A DNA stretch of 64,000 nt from Ixodes scapularis (GCF_016920785.2 NW_024609884.1:38049035-38113034); one strand, 5' to 3'; shown: positions 47,342 through 59,600, counted from the first letter of the stretch. Notes: generated from the letters alone by a model not told the origin. A program made the numbers and translations.

Positions 47342-47509
47342 GGTGTTGTCTACGAAATTCCGATATCATGCGGCTCGTCTTATATCGGCCAGACGAGAAG
47401 ATTCTTCAATGATCGTGCACGTGAACACGCCGCGGCGATAAATCTAGGCCACCCCATCGGGACATCTTGCCACTCACTGCAGTCGTTGCCCATATGCCCC
47501 GTCATTTGA
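47342..47509 (+). pseudogene. GIY-YIG endonuclease fragment, plus copy
   Basis: Fifty-five codons and a stop read GVVYEIPISCGSSYIGQT, then RRFFNDRAREHAAAINL, and terminate at TGA 47507-47509, exactly where the minus copy stops. The VVY and YIG signature residues are kept. No ATG precedes it, so it was internal to a longer protein. This is the mirror partner of the fragment at 47123-47314 and follows it after about 30 bases. Confidence 0.8.
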
Positions 47510-48950
47510 CGACACCAGGTTTCTGGCTAGATACCCAGATAGGGTTTCTAGAGAACTGCATGAGGGCCCTCGAGATCCAGGCAAAGGGCGAAAAATGCAG
47601 AAGCGATACGTCCCTTTCCTTATCGGTGAATGAGTATTCCTTCTTGTTGTAGGAATTTCACAGAACCTAGGAGAGATTATGTGTTAGTTCAAAGCTATAC
47701 ATATTATTAGTTTTCACAAATAAAAAACAGTTGCGAGTGCGCTCTTGTCTGTCTACTTCCTCGTCCTTGTGCTGTTGTTTTTTGGCGCTTTTTTAGGTGG
47801 TTTATGTTGCTATCGGCAATTACCACTATGTCATCAGCATACATCCGACCTGGTAATGACTCTTTGATCTTTTGACCTTGCCTGTCGTATAAAAGGTCAA
47901 ACCTAAAATTGCTTTTGCCAACTTTTCCTCTAATTCTCGGAGATACAACATGAGCAACAATGGCGACAAAGGGCATCCCTGTCTAAGACCTCGTTTTATC
48001 TCTCTTAGTTTTGTTCTTTTTTCCTTTCCATGTTATTAGTACCATGTTGTCTTTGTAAATATCCCTTAAAATTTCAAAATTCTGTCGTCGACATCTAAGC
48101 AGCCCATTATGTTCCACAAATTGCCTTCAATGACACTGTCATAAGCCCCCTTTTATATCTAAGAATGCTAACCAGAGTGGTCTACTTTCCTTTTCTGCTC
48201 CCTCGATACACTGTGTTAATGAAGATAAATTGTCGTCCGACCTCCCTTCTTTTCGGAACCCATGTTGTATCTTTCCTGGTACATTTTAATTTCCTACCCA
48301 TGCCTGTAATCTCCTTGGTAATCTGCATTGCCAACCTGTAGACTACTGACGTTACTATTATGGGACGAATGTTACTTATGGTCAGCTGTTTCCCCCTGTC
48401 TCCTCTATATTAAACTCATTCTGCTTAGCCTCCATTGTTCCGGGGCAGCTCCCTTGATGATGGTGCTACTTACTGCTTTCCTTCACGCTTGGGATTTGGG
48501 TCCTAACTGTTTTATCAACTTCATCGGTATACCATCTGCGCCTGTATGTACCCGTTGGAACTCTCCGTTCTGCCCTTTCCCATTCTTTTTGTCCGATAGC
48601 CTCAAGATTAGTACTTGAACTATCATTCACTGGTGAGACGTTTCCTATGTATACTTGCTGCTTAAACTTATCTGTCATTACTGTTCCGATATATTCCATT
48701 GCCTGATCCCCTTCAAGCTGATTACCTTTAATCATGACAATATACTTCTGCTCTAACTTTGCTTTATGACTTAGTGAATTTTAGTGGTTCCAAAACTTTC
48801 TGGCTGTCTTTCTGTCTTTTTTATTTACTTTAAACAGCCATTGTGACCCCTCCCCCTAAATCTTTTCATTAACGAAGCAGTATGCCTCCCGTCTACTTTT
48901 AATGAATCTATACCACGTTTTGTTTACCTCATTTGTTTACCCCATCGCCT

Positions 48951-51176
48951 AATACAGCCCAAGTTTTAGTGGTGCCCTGTGGTGCCGTCGACACGAAGTG
49001 AGGCTGCCGCGATCGCTCGCTGAGCTCCTCTACCCCTCTATTTCACTTTAGCATGGGCGCATCGGACACGTCCCCCTTCATGCACCAGAGTACGAAGAAA
49101 GGCGCAAGGCCTCTTCCTTTGCTATGCCTTAAGTGACCTTTCCTTCTCAACTACTGAATTGTTCCTACTCCTTAGTGCGTGGAAAACGACTGAAGTGACT
49201 ATTCATGAAAAAGAAGATTAAGACCTCTTGAATTTTTGTCAGGGAATCGGGTTCTTCAGTCTTCCATCTAGCCTCGTTTTCATTCTCGATTTGTTTGGAC
49301 GCATTATATAGTTTAAAAATTGACAACCTTGAATGTGCAAAAATCGGTAGAGGAGGTTCCTTCAGATGGTGGTTCATGAAAGCAGACTTTGTCCTCGCGG
49401 TGTGGTGTCCTACGAGAAGAAAGGCGCAATAGGTAGAGGAAGAAACTACATCCTTTCGCCCTCCGTCTCATGGGCGCTGCCAACTTGGAATCACGTGACG
49501 CAGCCATAAGGTGGCTTTAACTCGTCGCTCCTCTCTCCCCTCCCCGCCTTGGTGAAGGCGCGTTTTACCGCGATTTTTCGCCTTGCTTTGTGAAGTGTCG
49601 TTTGATATTTATTTTTCCTACCTAACTGCAAGTTATGTGCACAACTTCTGCACTTGGTTTTATAACACGTTTTGACTATTTGCACCGCCGGCGTATCGTA
49701 TACGTGTGGGGAAAAGAATCAGCGTTAGCACTGGCTCACATTTAGTATGCGACGACTCTAAGACACACGAGGGTTGAGATGGCAAATATTTATGACAGCG
49801 GAAATTCGCTTAAGTGACACAATAAGAAGCGCAAAGTATATTCATGATCACGCACTCATGATCCTAGAGAAGGACGCAAATATAGTCAACGCAAGTAATT
49901 GCTATGTGTGTTTCTTGAAAGCATCGTGCTCTGCCGTCATAACAAGTCCAAAACAGTTGCTTTTGATTATATGGGGGAATCATTTTTGCGGTATAAACAT
50001 TCGTTTGATCTCTTTATTTATAAATTTAGAGAAACTATACACTGTGCTAGGTCTTATCTCTGCAGTCACTCAATTTGCTTTATATATCCAATTCAATTAA
50101 TTTATTTAGACACGAAGGGTTGGGCTTCCTGAGTGAAAAACGTGTCAAAGAAAGCTTGTGAGTGCCTGGCGAAAGCGCCTGAGGAACGCATTATGTGACG
50201 TCGAAAAGAAGCCGTCTGCATGGAAATCACTCTAGTGCAGCGTTGTCGAGGTCAGGTTTACTCTCGACGCCGCTGAAACTAAAAAGCATATCTTTTCAAA
50301 CAAATAAATATCTGTCTACATAAATCCATGAAGTGGCGCCTGTCATTTTACTTGAGCAAAGCTTGCTGGAGGTCAATTCTTTTGCGCCATTTAATTTTAT
50401 TTCGCAAATTATTCGGAAGACTAGACGTCAGGCTTCGATTGAGGGGTTTATCCCTTATCTCATATTCTCAATACGTTGTAATGAAATATCCATTTAACTA
50501 ATAGTTTTCAAAGGTGAACATCGTGAAATGCCCCTAGGGAATACTTTAGTAGGGCTGATAGTTGAAAAAATTTCCTACTCGGGGATGGACCATCAAAACG
50601 TCTCTCGAGTACTTAATTTCTTTAAAGAAACTAATGGAGAAAATATAGCTTCTCTTTTTTTTTTTTTTTTTTTTTGCATTTCATGCGTCATTACACGGGG
50701 TTTTCCCGGTCGGCAATTTTTATAAAACGTTGGTGTCCGTGAAAACTTAACAGTGAGCATTAAACTTGCGAGTTTATCTGTTCTTTGCGGTTCAGCACAT
50801 TGCTAGTCAGGTCGTCGACCTACTTTTTCACTGCCTCTATGCATTAGTTTCTTCGTTAGTTTATTTTTGTGGAAACTAGTATCAGCGGTTGCGTCCAGAA
50901 AGGCCGTAGACATCGTTAACCCTCCCCCTGCATCATTTCACTCGTTTCGACGGCCGAACCTGGCCGAATGAGGAACATGATGAGATGAAGCTGTTTGTTA
51001 AAACGTCCATAATTTAGGCTCGTAACTATGTCGTAGTTCTCAAGGTGTCTCATTACTGCTGTATTATTGGTTCTGTACCGCAAGGGATACATTTATATCA
51101 CAAAACTAAGCGAAAATGACATAACAGACCAACATAGCCGCGAGCCCGCTGAAACCGGAACCAACCAAATTAAAGC
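48951..51176. other. Stretch without supported genes
   Basis: Frames of 60-110 codons (for example 49774-50100) have no domain or splice support. Weak resemblance of minus-strand translation around 50760-50910 to the FLDxxKAFD region of an RT is not strong enough to call. A long T-run lies at 50656-50676. Confidence 0.4.
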
Positions 51177-51546
51177 TACACTTTAAAAAAAAAAAAAAAA
51201 AAAAAAAAGCCGTGCGTCTACTTTCCCGCACAACACTCGGAGAGTCAATCAGCGCAACTTACGGAGCAAGCTCAGCGAATGACGATGCCGAAACATACGT
51301 TTAGACCAAAAAAAAAAAAAAAACACAATCTGAGTTGTGACATTAAGCATTGCAAAACGTCACGCTTGCATTGCTTAATGTCTTAACTCAGACTGCGTTT
51401 TTTTTTTTGTTTTTTTTTTTTTTGTTTTTTTTAAACATATGTTTTGGCATCTTCATTCGCTGGGTTGCCTCCGTAAGTTGCGGTGAATGGCTCTCCGAGT
51501 TTTGTGCAGGAAAGTAGACGTACAGGCTTTTTTTTTTTAGAGTGTA
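51177..51546. repeat. Foldback MITE, family CACTCTAAG, copy 2
   Basis: TA flanks both ends (51177-51178 and 51545-51546). The ends CACTTTAAA and TTTAGAGTG are inverted. Arms share CGTCTACTTTCCCGCACAA, CTCGGAGAG and ATTAAGCATTGCAA with their partners across a centre near 51355. The same phrases occur in the copy at 36943-37252. Long A- and T-runs inside the two arms (51184-51207, 51308-51323, 51400-51430) have lengthened this copy. Confidence 0.82.
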
Positions 51547-53985
51547 CCTTATGGCGCCGCGTGTGTCAGCGCCCCCTGTCCACCGGACAGGTAACTACTG
51601 AAATGAAAAGGTCTAGACTTACTGGCCTAGAAAATGGTGCTGCAAGGAAATTCGTTATCGCCTAATTGTTTCATAGAGACGACTGAACACCAGCCGAATC
51701 CTCGTGCTTCTAGAATAGCCACGCGTTTCTAAACATTTGATCACCACTAATCTTTTTTTTTTTTTGTCGTTCGGGTGTTTATGAAGGAGCCGGTTTGTGT
51801 TTTATTGTGTACCTGCTCATTTGTCCGTGTTTGTGGACTTGCTTGCTTATGTTCGTGTGCGTGCACATGGGGGCGTATGAGCTGTGAAGGTACAAGTTTG
51901 TGGACGTGAAAGAAAGAGATTCTCTGAAAAGTGTTTTCCCGTCTTTCCTGATTTTTTTTTTATATGCGCTTCGTGCGCTCGTGAAATTGCTGCACCTTCC
52001 CTGTCGTCTGAAGTGAAAAATGTGCGGGGCCGATCGCTTTGTCGAACCGACGCCGTCTTCCCATGCCGTTCTGGGTCCCTACCAAAGCGGAAATTCGTCC
52101 CACGCCGATAATTGCGTAGCCTTAGGGCAAACTTTGCATATCCTCTTCTCCTGCCCTTCTTCGCTTTTGTGCTTGTCCGTATTTTAAAGCACAGAAGACA
52201 CAAAGCTCATGGCATGGGAGAAAAGAAAAAAGTGGTTGCGCAAACGAGCGAGCTGGATTAAATTTTGAGATTCGGGGTTGGCTATTTCCAAAACAAGTCG
52301 GTGGGTGTCAGTCGTGGGGGTGTTTGAGAGAACGCGTTGTCCCGCTGTGAAAACAACATAAAACGCTTGAAGCTCCGGGATTTCTCGTTGGGCAACTTTC
52401 TCTGCGTGCCGCGCTGTTTGTAACTTGTAAGTTTTACAGAAATCAGATATTGCTTCTATCTCCCCCCCCCCCCCCCCTTTCACCCCTTCCCCCCGTTTTC
52501 TCCGATTTCCTATGCAAGTTCTCTGAATTAACCTTTGTGTTTGAATTATGTTTTCAGGCTTAGAGTTCCAATTTACCTAGCCTATTTAAGTTATGTCTGA
52601 ACAATATCTGCACGCTATGATACAATGTCGGTAGGCAGCGGTGTGTATGAAATTGAATATGAAATGGGAGTAATTAATTACCCTTATCTTCAAATGAAGG
52701 GTAAAGCGACGTGCCATCCGCACACGTCAGTATGTCACCTGATTGGTTCGCCATCTTGTCGAAGGTAGTCATGGGATGCATTATATGCTCAGTGATTGGT
52801 GCAGACGCCTAATAATCTTTGCCTCCAGTCGGAGAGATGGGGGAACGAAGCGTACGGTATACTTTGTTGCGACACAAAAAACTGCAGGAGAGAGTCGCCC
52901 CCCCCCCCCCCCCCCCCCCGGTATTCCCATATGGAAATGGCATTACTACGTCACTCAGCACAAAAGCATTGCTTTTCTGGTGTCACAGGAAGGGAGTGCA
53001 TCCGCTAGTTTTGTTTTTATTTTTTTGGTCCAAGATTGACTTCCAGTATAACACAGATCCGAAAGCGCCTCGGCGGGTTGGGCATTAAACCCAACTTGCA
53101 TTTTTTTTTTCAGGTATTTTGTTGCAACAGGGCATAGTAGGTCTCGATTTCAGATATAGTGATTCTCTAGATCTTCAATGTACCTTGAGCGTTTTATTTG
53201 TTACACTGATGTTTTATTTTCAAACAGTAATGATCGACACTTTTGAAAAGTTACCGATAGTCAAGTTTTCTTTTCGCTGTCAGTGTCCTGTCCCCTCTTC
53301 TTTTGCTTGGTGTTCGCGCTTTTGAATTTTAACAATGTATAGCCAACTAACCCAACTGTTAATTTTAATTTTGAGAAAAATGTGACAGTTCACTCATGAA
53401 TCGCTCTTGGTTAACAACCTCGGGGATGGCGTGAACGTCTCTTGTTTGTGACAACTGGTACGTCGCTCTATGTGTTTGTTCTTTTCACCTGGAAGCCAAG
53501 GATTGTACTCAAGCATTTCTTGTGAAACAGTTTAAAGTCCGTTTGAACTTCTCAAGTTCAGTCTCATACCGCTGCCCTCTTTTTGGGCATTCACATTTCG
53601 CTAATCAGACTATTTTGTTTCAAACTTGTTGATAACGCACACTCGGAAATTGGACGGATTGCTCCTTTCAATACTACTAAATATGAGAGAGGTATTTTCT
53701 AAGGGGGCATGTAGCTGGAGCTTTAGTTCAGCGTATTGGAACCTGCTCATACTAAGTTTCCCCAGCACGGACCTATAGATCGCGATCCTACTCCTCCTTG
53801 GCTGTATGTTTGCGGCACAAGCGCATCTCCCAGTGTTGCAAGCTCGTGATCGCAGGATCCGATTATGAAGAAATTGCAGTCGCTTGACCGTTAACCCTCT
53901 GCTAATGGTAAAACTCGTTTATATCCATTTCTTTTTTTTTTTTTTTTTTTGCGCGCGCGTTTGCCTGTGGTTGGTTTTGATCGCC
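51547..53985. other. Stretch without supported genes; two long C-runs
   Basis: Runs of 16 C at 52462-52477 and 22 C at 52898-52919. A TTTTTTTTTTCAG acceptor-like site at 53101-53114 leads into an open frame of 68 codons (53119-53325) with no recognised motif. I do not call it. Confidence 0.4.
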
Positions 53986-54044
53986 ATGACAGCAGCTGGA
54001 AACCCAGCGTGGGCCGAGCTACTCTTTCGTTTGATCTCAGTCAG
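53986..54044 (+). CDS. Weak candidate first coding exon
   Basis: ATG at 53986 sits in a favourable context (CGCCATGA). The frame is open for 19 codons and two bases to a strong donor, GTCAG/GTGAGA at 54045. The surrounding DNA from 53950 to 55450 is CpG-rich, as in promoters. The peptide starts MTAAGNPAWAELL and is not recognised. No matching downstream exon was found, and the 60878 exon does not fit its phase. Confidence 0.25.
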
Positions 54045-57000
54045 GTGAGACGCTTGATTCCGTTCGGAGCATGTCGTTGCGGCAGCCGACCTCCAGTGGC
54101 AGTTGCGGTGTGGCGTCGGAGCCAGCTGTCAATGTAATCTAGCACGGCGGACAGAACAGGGGCGCGACACTTTTCGTCTTGATTTTCTCGTTTATTTCGC
54201 GTCGTTCGCGTCGTCGTTGTCGAACCCGGGCGTCGCCCTGTTTTTTTTTTTTTTTTTTCTGATTTTGCCACGGTGATGCCGTGGCGGCGGCGGTTGTTGT
54301 TGTTGTTGTTGTGCCGCCTGTTGTCACTGCCGCCCTCGCAGCGCGATGAACACATTGCAAGTTTCCAATAGGGGAAAGCGGGGGGAAAGCGGTATGGGAG
54401 GATGCCGACACTCTACTCGTCAGCTTTCCTTCACGTTCGTTGAGATAAAAGCTTTCGTTTTACCATTTTCCTTTCGACGAGCGCATTTATGTTTCTTTCT
54501 TGGGTACGCTGGCCTGCCTTGTGCACGGTCTAAACTGGCGGGAAGAGGAGAATGTTTTGCTAGAAGAAGTGCTAAATAAGCGGGAAAGGAGGACAGAACA
54601 AGACGCAGTCAGGGGTCCCCTCCCTCGTGCTCAACGCCTGTCGCTGAAGAGTGTGCGGGAGAAACATATCTTTTGGTTCGATTTTTTTTTTTTTTTTTGA
54701 CACTATTCCGCAGCATGCGGCTCCCTTGGCAGATGTATATATGTATATATATATATATATACTTATCTTCACGCGCCTGCGAGGAAAGTATAAGCGACGG
54801 TTTCGTCGCTCTGAATATGGGCAGCACGTGTTGTTTATGTTTTTGTTTGTGTATTCCTTTTCGTTGTTTGTGTCCGCCTGTTTGTTTGCGTTTGAAGATG
54901 GTCGACAGCGAAATTCGCTTTGTGGAGTCGGTGCGGGAGAGAAGTTTGTGCGTTCTAGTGATGGAGGTGTCAGGAAGGAAAGGAGGGGGGGGGGGGGAGG
55001 GGGAGGGGGTTGCGGCTGTGCGGCATGCAGCACTGTTTTGGGGATGAAATCTGCGAAATAGTGTGAGCTCCACAGTGCGAGGCGCCTGTGTGCCAGGCGT
55101 GAGAAACTTAGAACAGGAACCGAGGGCGGCAGAGAAATGTGGGAGGTGGGAGTCTGGCGTGCCGTTGATATTTTTGCATATAGCTGCCATGAGCAGATAA
55201 AAAGGGGAGAAATTGGCGTGATTGGCGCGGTGTGCCAGGAGCACGAGATGCCTGTGCCGGGGGTTACGAGTTGCCCTGAGGAAAGGGGCGAAAAGGGGTT
55301 CGTTTTTGCTAAGGTGTTACGGGGGTGGGGGAGCCGGCAGCTGCGCCATTCGCCTTCGTGCGCGTATTTGCATTCTGTGCGTGTTATTCGCTCTACGTTC
55401 GTCACAAATAGATCCGGATGCGCGCTGACGAAGCAAGTGGGCCTTTGCGTATATTCCACCTTACTCCTTCCCTCGCCTTCTATTCATTCCGAGGCAGCGT
55501 TGCTTATTTAATTTTTATTGTCGGAACGCTTCGATCACTGCTTTGCAAAAGTTTATTTTCGTTTCAACACGCTTGCTTCTCTCGCTCGCCTCCAATCCTA
55601 TTTTGTGGTTGCAGAATAAGCCTTTGAAATCTACATATTTTTCAAATTGGGAAAGGTTGTTTCTTGGTCAGTGGCGGCTGCTCGTAGCGCTCCACACATA
55701 GATCACATCGCGGATAATGCCAATAAGAGATATGGTTATTAGCTTTCAGCTTGAGAGACAGCTAAATCAACAAGAGCAATGCTCTAGGTCAGATCGATTT
55801 ACGAGTAAAGCAAGCGCTTGTAATTTTTGTTACTTTTATTTGTCCACCGTATCAATCTGCACTAGCAAATTTTATTCTCAAAATCGGAGGCTCTCCGGTG
55901 TGGTTATTCGTTCAAGGTGTTCCAGGTAATATAGTTCTGCCGCTCCGGGGAGAGCTTGCTTTCATCTCACACAATACAGCGAGCCCAAACCATTTGTTAA
56001 GCGTCCACAATGATCTAGCCCGAGTGGGGATTATAAATGGAGGCGATTAACAAATAAAAACGGTGAAACAAATTTTTTTTTTCTCTTCCTGTTTACAACG
56101 ATTCACTTTAACGAAGTACACTGCGTGACACTTTTAGCGCGAACACAACTACGGCGCTTTTTTGCACTTTACTTCGAAATGGTACTGGCGGGCATCAACA
56201 TTTACCACTGAGGTTAGCATCCCAACGGAGTACGTTCCACCACTATAGCAGTTTTGATGACAATCCTTATTCTAAAAAAAACAACAAAAAAAACAAAAAA
56301 CTGGGGGAAAAAAAAAAAAAACGGCGATTGCTTGTTTCCGTTAACAGTGACGCGGAGTGTACAACTCTACCTTGCTCGGTTTCTCAGAAGCAGAATTCCT
56401 CATACTCAGACTAGCGCTGCTGCGATCGGGGAACTATCGTGAAATTTCGAGGCATCATACCAGTATCCCAGACGGTCCCCGGTCTTTTCGTTTCATATGT
56501 CTCTCCGAGCTTCTTCTTTTTTCCTTTTTTTTTTTTCCTCATCTGCTGGCTGTTCCGGTGTGCTCCCTTTTCTCCGCAGCCTGCCCATCCTGTAGTCCGC
56601 CATATTTTATTGTCGTCCCGCTCCTCTCGGCGTTGTGCAGACGTTTTCCAGTGCTCTGTTTATTGGAATGCAAACGGATTGACCTCCTCTCCACTGCAAT
56701 GCCTCCCTCTTTCACTCTGTCTCGTTCACAACCACCTTATTCCTTGCCATCTCCGCGAGTCTTTGTTGTTGATGTTTTTCTTGTATATTTATTACGGGTA
56801 GACCCCTCTTCCCCCACTCCCCCCCCCCCCCCCATACTCTTTTTTCCCCTCGCCTTCCTTTCTTGGGTTCGTTTTATTTTGCCCCGGTTCTAAGCTATAC
56901 TTTTCAGTATCGATTTCTTCCAAGGGCCGAGGTAAGGGATGGCTGCAAGAATGCTGATGCCGTAGTTTTAGGAGCTTCGGAGGTTCTGGCTACCCTGTGT

Positions 57001-57488
57001 CCGGCTACACGCGCTCGAATACAAAAAAAAAAAAAAGAAAAGGTGGAGAACAAAGGGGGGAAGCTGAAAACAAATGAATGTCGTTTTACCGTTGTCGGCA
57101 TTATTACAGCTCGTAGGAGGGCGCGAGGCAAGAAATAAGAACGTTTTTTCGGCACCTTTCGCTCTTGCTACAGTCTTTGGGTGGTTTTTGTCTTGCTGTC
57201 AGATTTCATTTATATTTTGCTTCTTTTGTCAATCATGCGGGTGTTTTTGATTCTCTGATTCGTGAACTTATGTGTCTTGAGATCGGCCTAAAGGTTGCGC
57301 TGTGTCCGCGTCTGTAATGAGGACCCTTCTTTTTGTTTTTTCCGCTGTTTTGTGTGAGCGATGAGGCGAAACGCTCGTACACGTGTTTCAGCAGGCGATC
57401 GGGCGACCTTTCCTACAGACGTCCACCACAGGGAACGTCGGTACGCATGAGCTCACAGCTTGGGACGCTGGTGCCAGTCTAATAAATT
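54045..57488. other. CpG-rich then pyrimidine-rich stretch
   Basis: Simple repeats include T-runs at 54240-54259 and 54679-54698, a GTT repeat at 54293-54311, TA at about 54737-54762, G13 at 54985-54997 and C15 at 56819-56833. The plus strand is strongly C/T-rich from about 56490 to 56890. A minus-strand frame of 295 codons (54572-55459) translates microsatellites into IYIYIY and poly-K blocks, so I do not treat it as a gene. Confidence 0.4.
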
Positions 57489-57598
57489 TTAATCGTAGTC
57501 CTCAACTTCTACCCCATACTTGTAGCCGTCGGTGTCTATCAGCTTAAAGTAGGGTGGAGCGTAGCTTCCCTTTGCCGCATCGCGCTCGCCGTTCGAAT
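57489..57598 (-). CDS. Candidate last coding exon of an unidentified minus-strand gene
   Basis: On the minus strand an AG at 57600-57599, preceded by CGCCTTTCCACTGGCC and a branch-like CTGAT, opens a frame of two bases plus 35 codons and a TAA stop (57491-57489). The peptide is acidic and tyrosine-rich. Its last residues read GYKYGVEVEDYD, preceded by SYAPPYFKLIDTD. Composition and lack of homopolymers look like real protein, and the frame is closed by a stop just upstream of the acceptor. Tyrosine- and Pro-rich ends of this kind occur in secreted or cuticle proteins, but I do not recognise the family. No upstream exon was located within the window. Confidence 0.45.
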
Positions 57599-57600
57599 CT

Positions 57601-59020
57601 CGAGGCCAGTGGAAAGGCGTGAATCAGCGCGCAGTTACAAATAGTAACCCACTTGGCACCACTTTTTGTTTTGTATTCTTTCATTAAAATTTCTGTCTAA
57701 TGTTTTTTTATTGGCTCAAGGTACATCGTACTTCCAATAAATCAGATTGCAAAACAAACAACTCTGATCGATTTGTCTTCTTTCTAATTCACAGCCTTGT
57801 GACGTCGTGACAAGATATAAAAGTCACAATTGTTAAATTTGAGCTGTCTTACAGTGCCCTTTTCGTTTCACTTTATCACTATACTAGCCTCCTCATGCAT
57901 GGTAGGTTCAAACGTTGGGATTATATTACTCAGCTACGAAAAAAAAAAAAAGAAAATCTAGATTTAACGTTATTATGCGGCTGTGCGTTAAACTCTACTG
58001 CGTTTTTTTTTAATTTTTTTAATAATTATTATTATTATTATTTTATATATTTAACGCCGATGCACAAGACATTTACGATTGCAGTTTCAAAGAGGACAGC
58101 GTACGAATGTAGCACATTTTTGGTGTAGAAATCTCTGACATCTTTTTTTTTTTTTTCGTACCAAAATGAAAGGCAAATGAAACTTTTTTTTTTTTTAACT
58201 AAACTACAGTTGTGGCTCTCGGTTTACATAACCTGAAGGTTTGGTGAAGCGTTAGCTGGTTTGACTAAAGCGTTTGACGGGACAGTGTCTGCCATCTGCC
58301 GGACGCCCCGAAAACGAGACCGTGGCGTCGCGGCCTATGCAAAGAGGGAGGGGAGATGTAGGGATGGCGTCGGGATCGATGCTTAGCCCTTCCCCGCTTT
58401 TTGATGTGCGTTCTTTGGCAACTCGGGACGCCGCTTTGTTCATTTTGTTCGATATTCCACACATCAGTGTAGGACACGAGACGCCTAGAACTTCAAAATT
58501 CCGCTCCGCGCTCTAAAACAGCGCCGAAAGTTGCACTACCCTACCATCAACTGAGGTACTTACCATTGGATACTTCTCAGTCAGCTTGACTGACCGCATG
58601 GGATGACAGCCTCACGCATCAATTAATATCCACAGCCGCTGCTCTTTTTCCTTCTTTCTTTTTCCCACAAAATCCTCTTTTTTTTTTCTTTTTTTTTAGG
58701 CTTCTAGCTTTGGAAAGAAATCGCATAGGTATCTACAATGTTTATTGTTTAAACAATTAACAGAAAAGAAACAAATCTTCTAATGCATATAAAACAACAG
58801 AAAATACAACTCTCCGTTTCAAGTGTTTTTCTTTGTTTTGTTTTTAGATGTACGCTGTATAGTTGTATTGTTTTAAAGGAATACTCTCGGTGAGTTTTAG
58901 AGGCTTACGTCATTTTCAGTAACAGAACCCAGGGTAAGAGAACGTTCATAAAAGATTACCTGGGATAAAGTACATTTGGTCATTCAAGTTTATTGAAATA
59001 ACGTACACTGCGCGGAGCAG
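57601..59020. other. AT-rich stretch without supported genes
   Basis: ATT microsatellite at about 58020-58042 and several T-runs. The frames at 58252-58516 overlap on both strands and show no domain. Confidence 0.4.
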
Positions 59021-59600
59021 TTATCTCCATTGGAGAATCTTCGATTTCTTGTGGTAACATGGACTGCGCGAGGCTAACTGGGCGACCGTCTGCCCATTTC
59101 GCGCTCGTGCAAACTCTCGGACATGGCACCTTGGATGAAATACAAGTTCGCAACCACATTGGACTTTCAAAGCTAGATGGATATTTTTTTTACATTGTTT
59201 TGTGGCACATATAGCGCCAAAGTAGCTTTGGCTCACTCTCTTCATCTTTACACCGAGTACCAATGAGGGTCAGCACATTTGAAGCCTAGGTTCGCTTTGC
59301 CTTTGTATAATTTCTTTACTACCGGGTGAGGGCTGGTGATCAATGTTCTCTCCAAGACAGTATTCTCAAAAACAGGCTGGCCTCTCAGTGTTACCTGATC
59401 ACACTTTGTAAATAATTTCGATAGCCAATTCTTAACCTGCTTAGCAAACGCAGAACACAAACAGAACACGCAAAACAGAAACGAAAATAAAAATATACGG
59501 AAACCTTTCCGAAATCGGTGAAATATGACCTAGGATATCCGTAAATGACAATCGCACGTTCGTGTTTTGAGCGGATGGCTATATTTTTCGTTTCAAACAT
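59021..59600 (-). pseudogene. Possible decayed coding remnant with Cys/His pattern
   Basis: Two overlapping minus-strand frames (59248-59469 and 59021-59263) have coding-like composition. The second holds ICATKQCKK followed by CGCELVFHPRCH, a spacing that could bind zinc. They meet near 59255 and would join by a frameshift. I do not recognise the protein, and no splice sites separate the frames clearly. A decayed transposase or a chance frame are both possible. Confidence 0.25.

Larger units (their letters stand above)
46101..47802. mobile_element. Inverted dimer of a Penelope-like element
   Basis: Flanked by the 8-bp direct repeat TATGTTGC (46093-46100 and 47803-47810). Its two halves are inverted copies. 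Outer arms are about 46139-46231 and 47698-47795 (phrase CACAAGGACGAGGAAGTAGAC). Inner arms are about 46937-47330 and 47337-47697, meeting near 47333. Each inner arm encodes a GIY-YIG endonuclease fragment. Head-to-head partial copies are a known habit of Penelope-like elements. The left half is broken by a second insertion (46234-46928). The left end also carries about 38 bases (to 46138) with no counterpart on the right. Confidence 0.85.
44762..48950 (-). pseudogene. Degenerate LINE ORF2 split by a Penelope-like insertion
   Basis: On the minus strand, the linker GTYRRRWYTDEVDK lies at about 48540, GLRQGCPLSPLLLMLY at about 47948-47993, and MYADDIVVIADS at about 47820-47845. The protein is then interrupted by 46101-47802 and resumes with ELQSLMNIS at about 46090. 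It continues through the C-terminal region (ALWNYNRYEMVREIW, LTFANAVLC, WARSVLSYL; 45500-45847) to weaker traces near 45000. The 3' end is CATCCATCCAT at 44762. GLRQGCPLSP and the long C-terminal domain differ from the other LINEs here and indicate a separate clade, possibly R2/RTE/L1-like. Frameshifts and stops exist independently of the insertion. Confidence 0.88.

Noticed and set aside
50760..50910. Possible minus-strand RT scrap (FLDxxADTSFHKNKL)
   Set aside because: Only a weak resemblance to the FxDxxKAFD region, with no neighbouring motifs in order.
54572..55459. 295-codon minus-strand open frame
   Set aside because: It passes through TA, T and G microsatellites (IYIYIY, poly-K, poly-P). 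It is an artefact of simple sequence.
57585..57600. B-box-like GTTCGAATC suggesting a tRNA
   Set aside because: No A-box or foldable tRNA surrounds it, and it falls at the boundary of the exon candidate.
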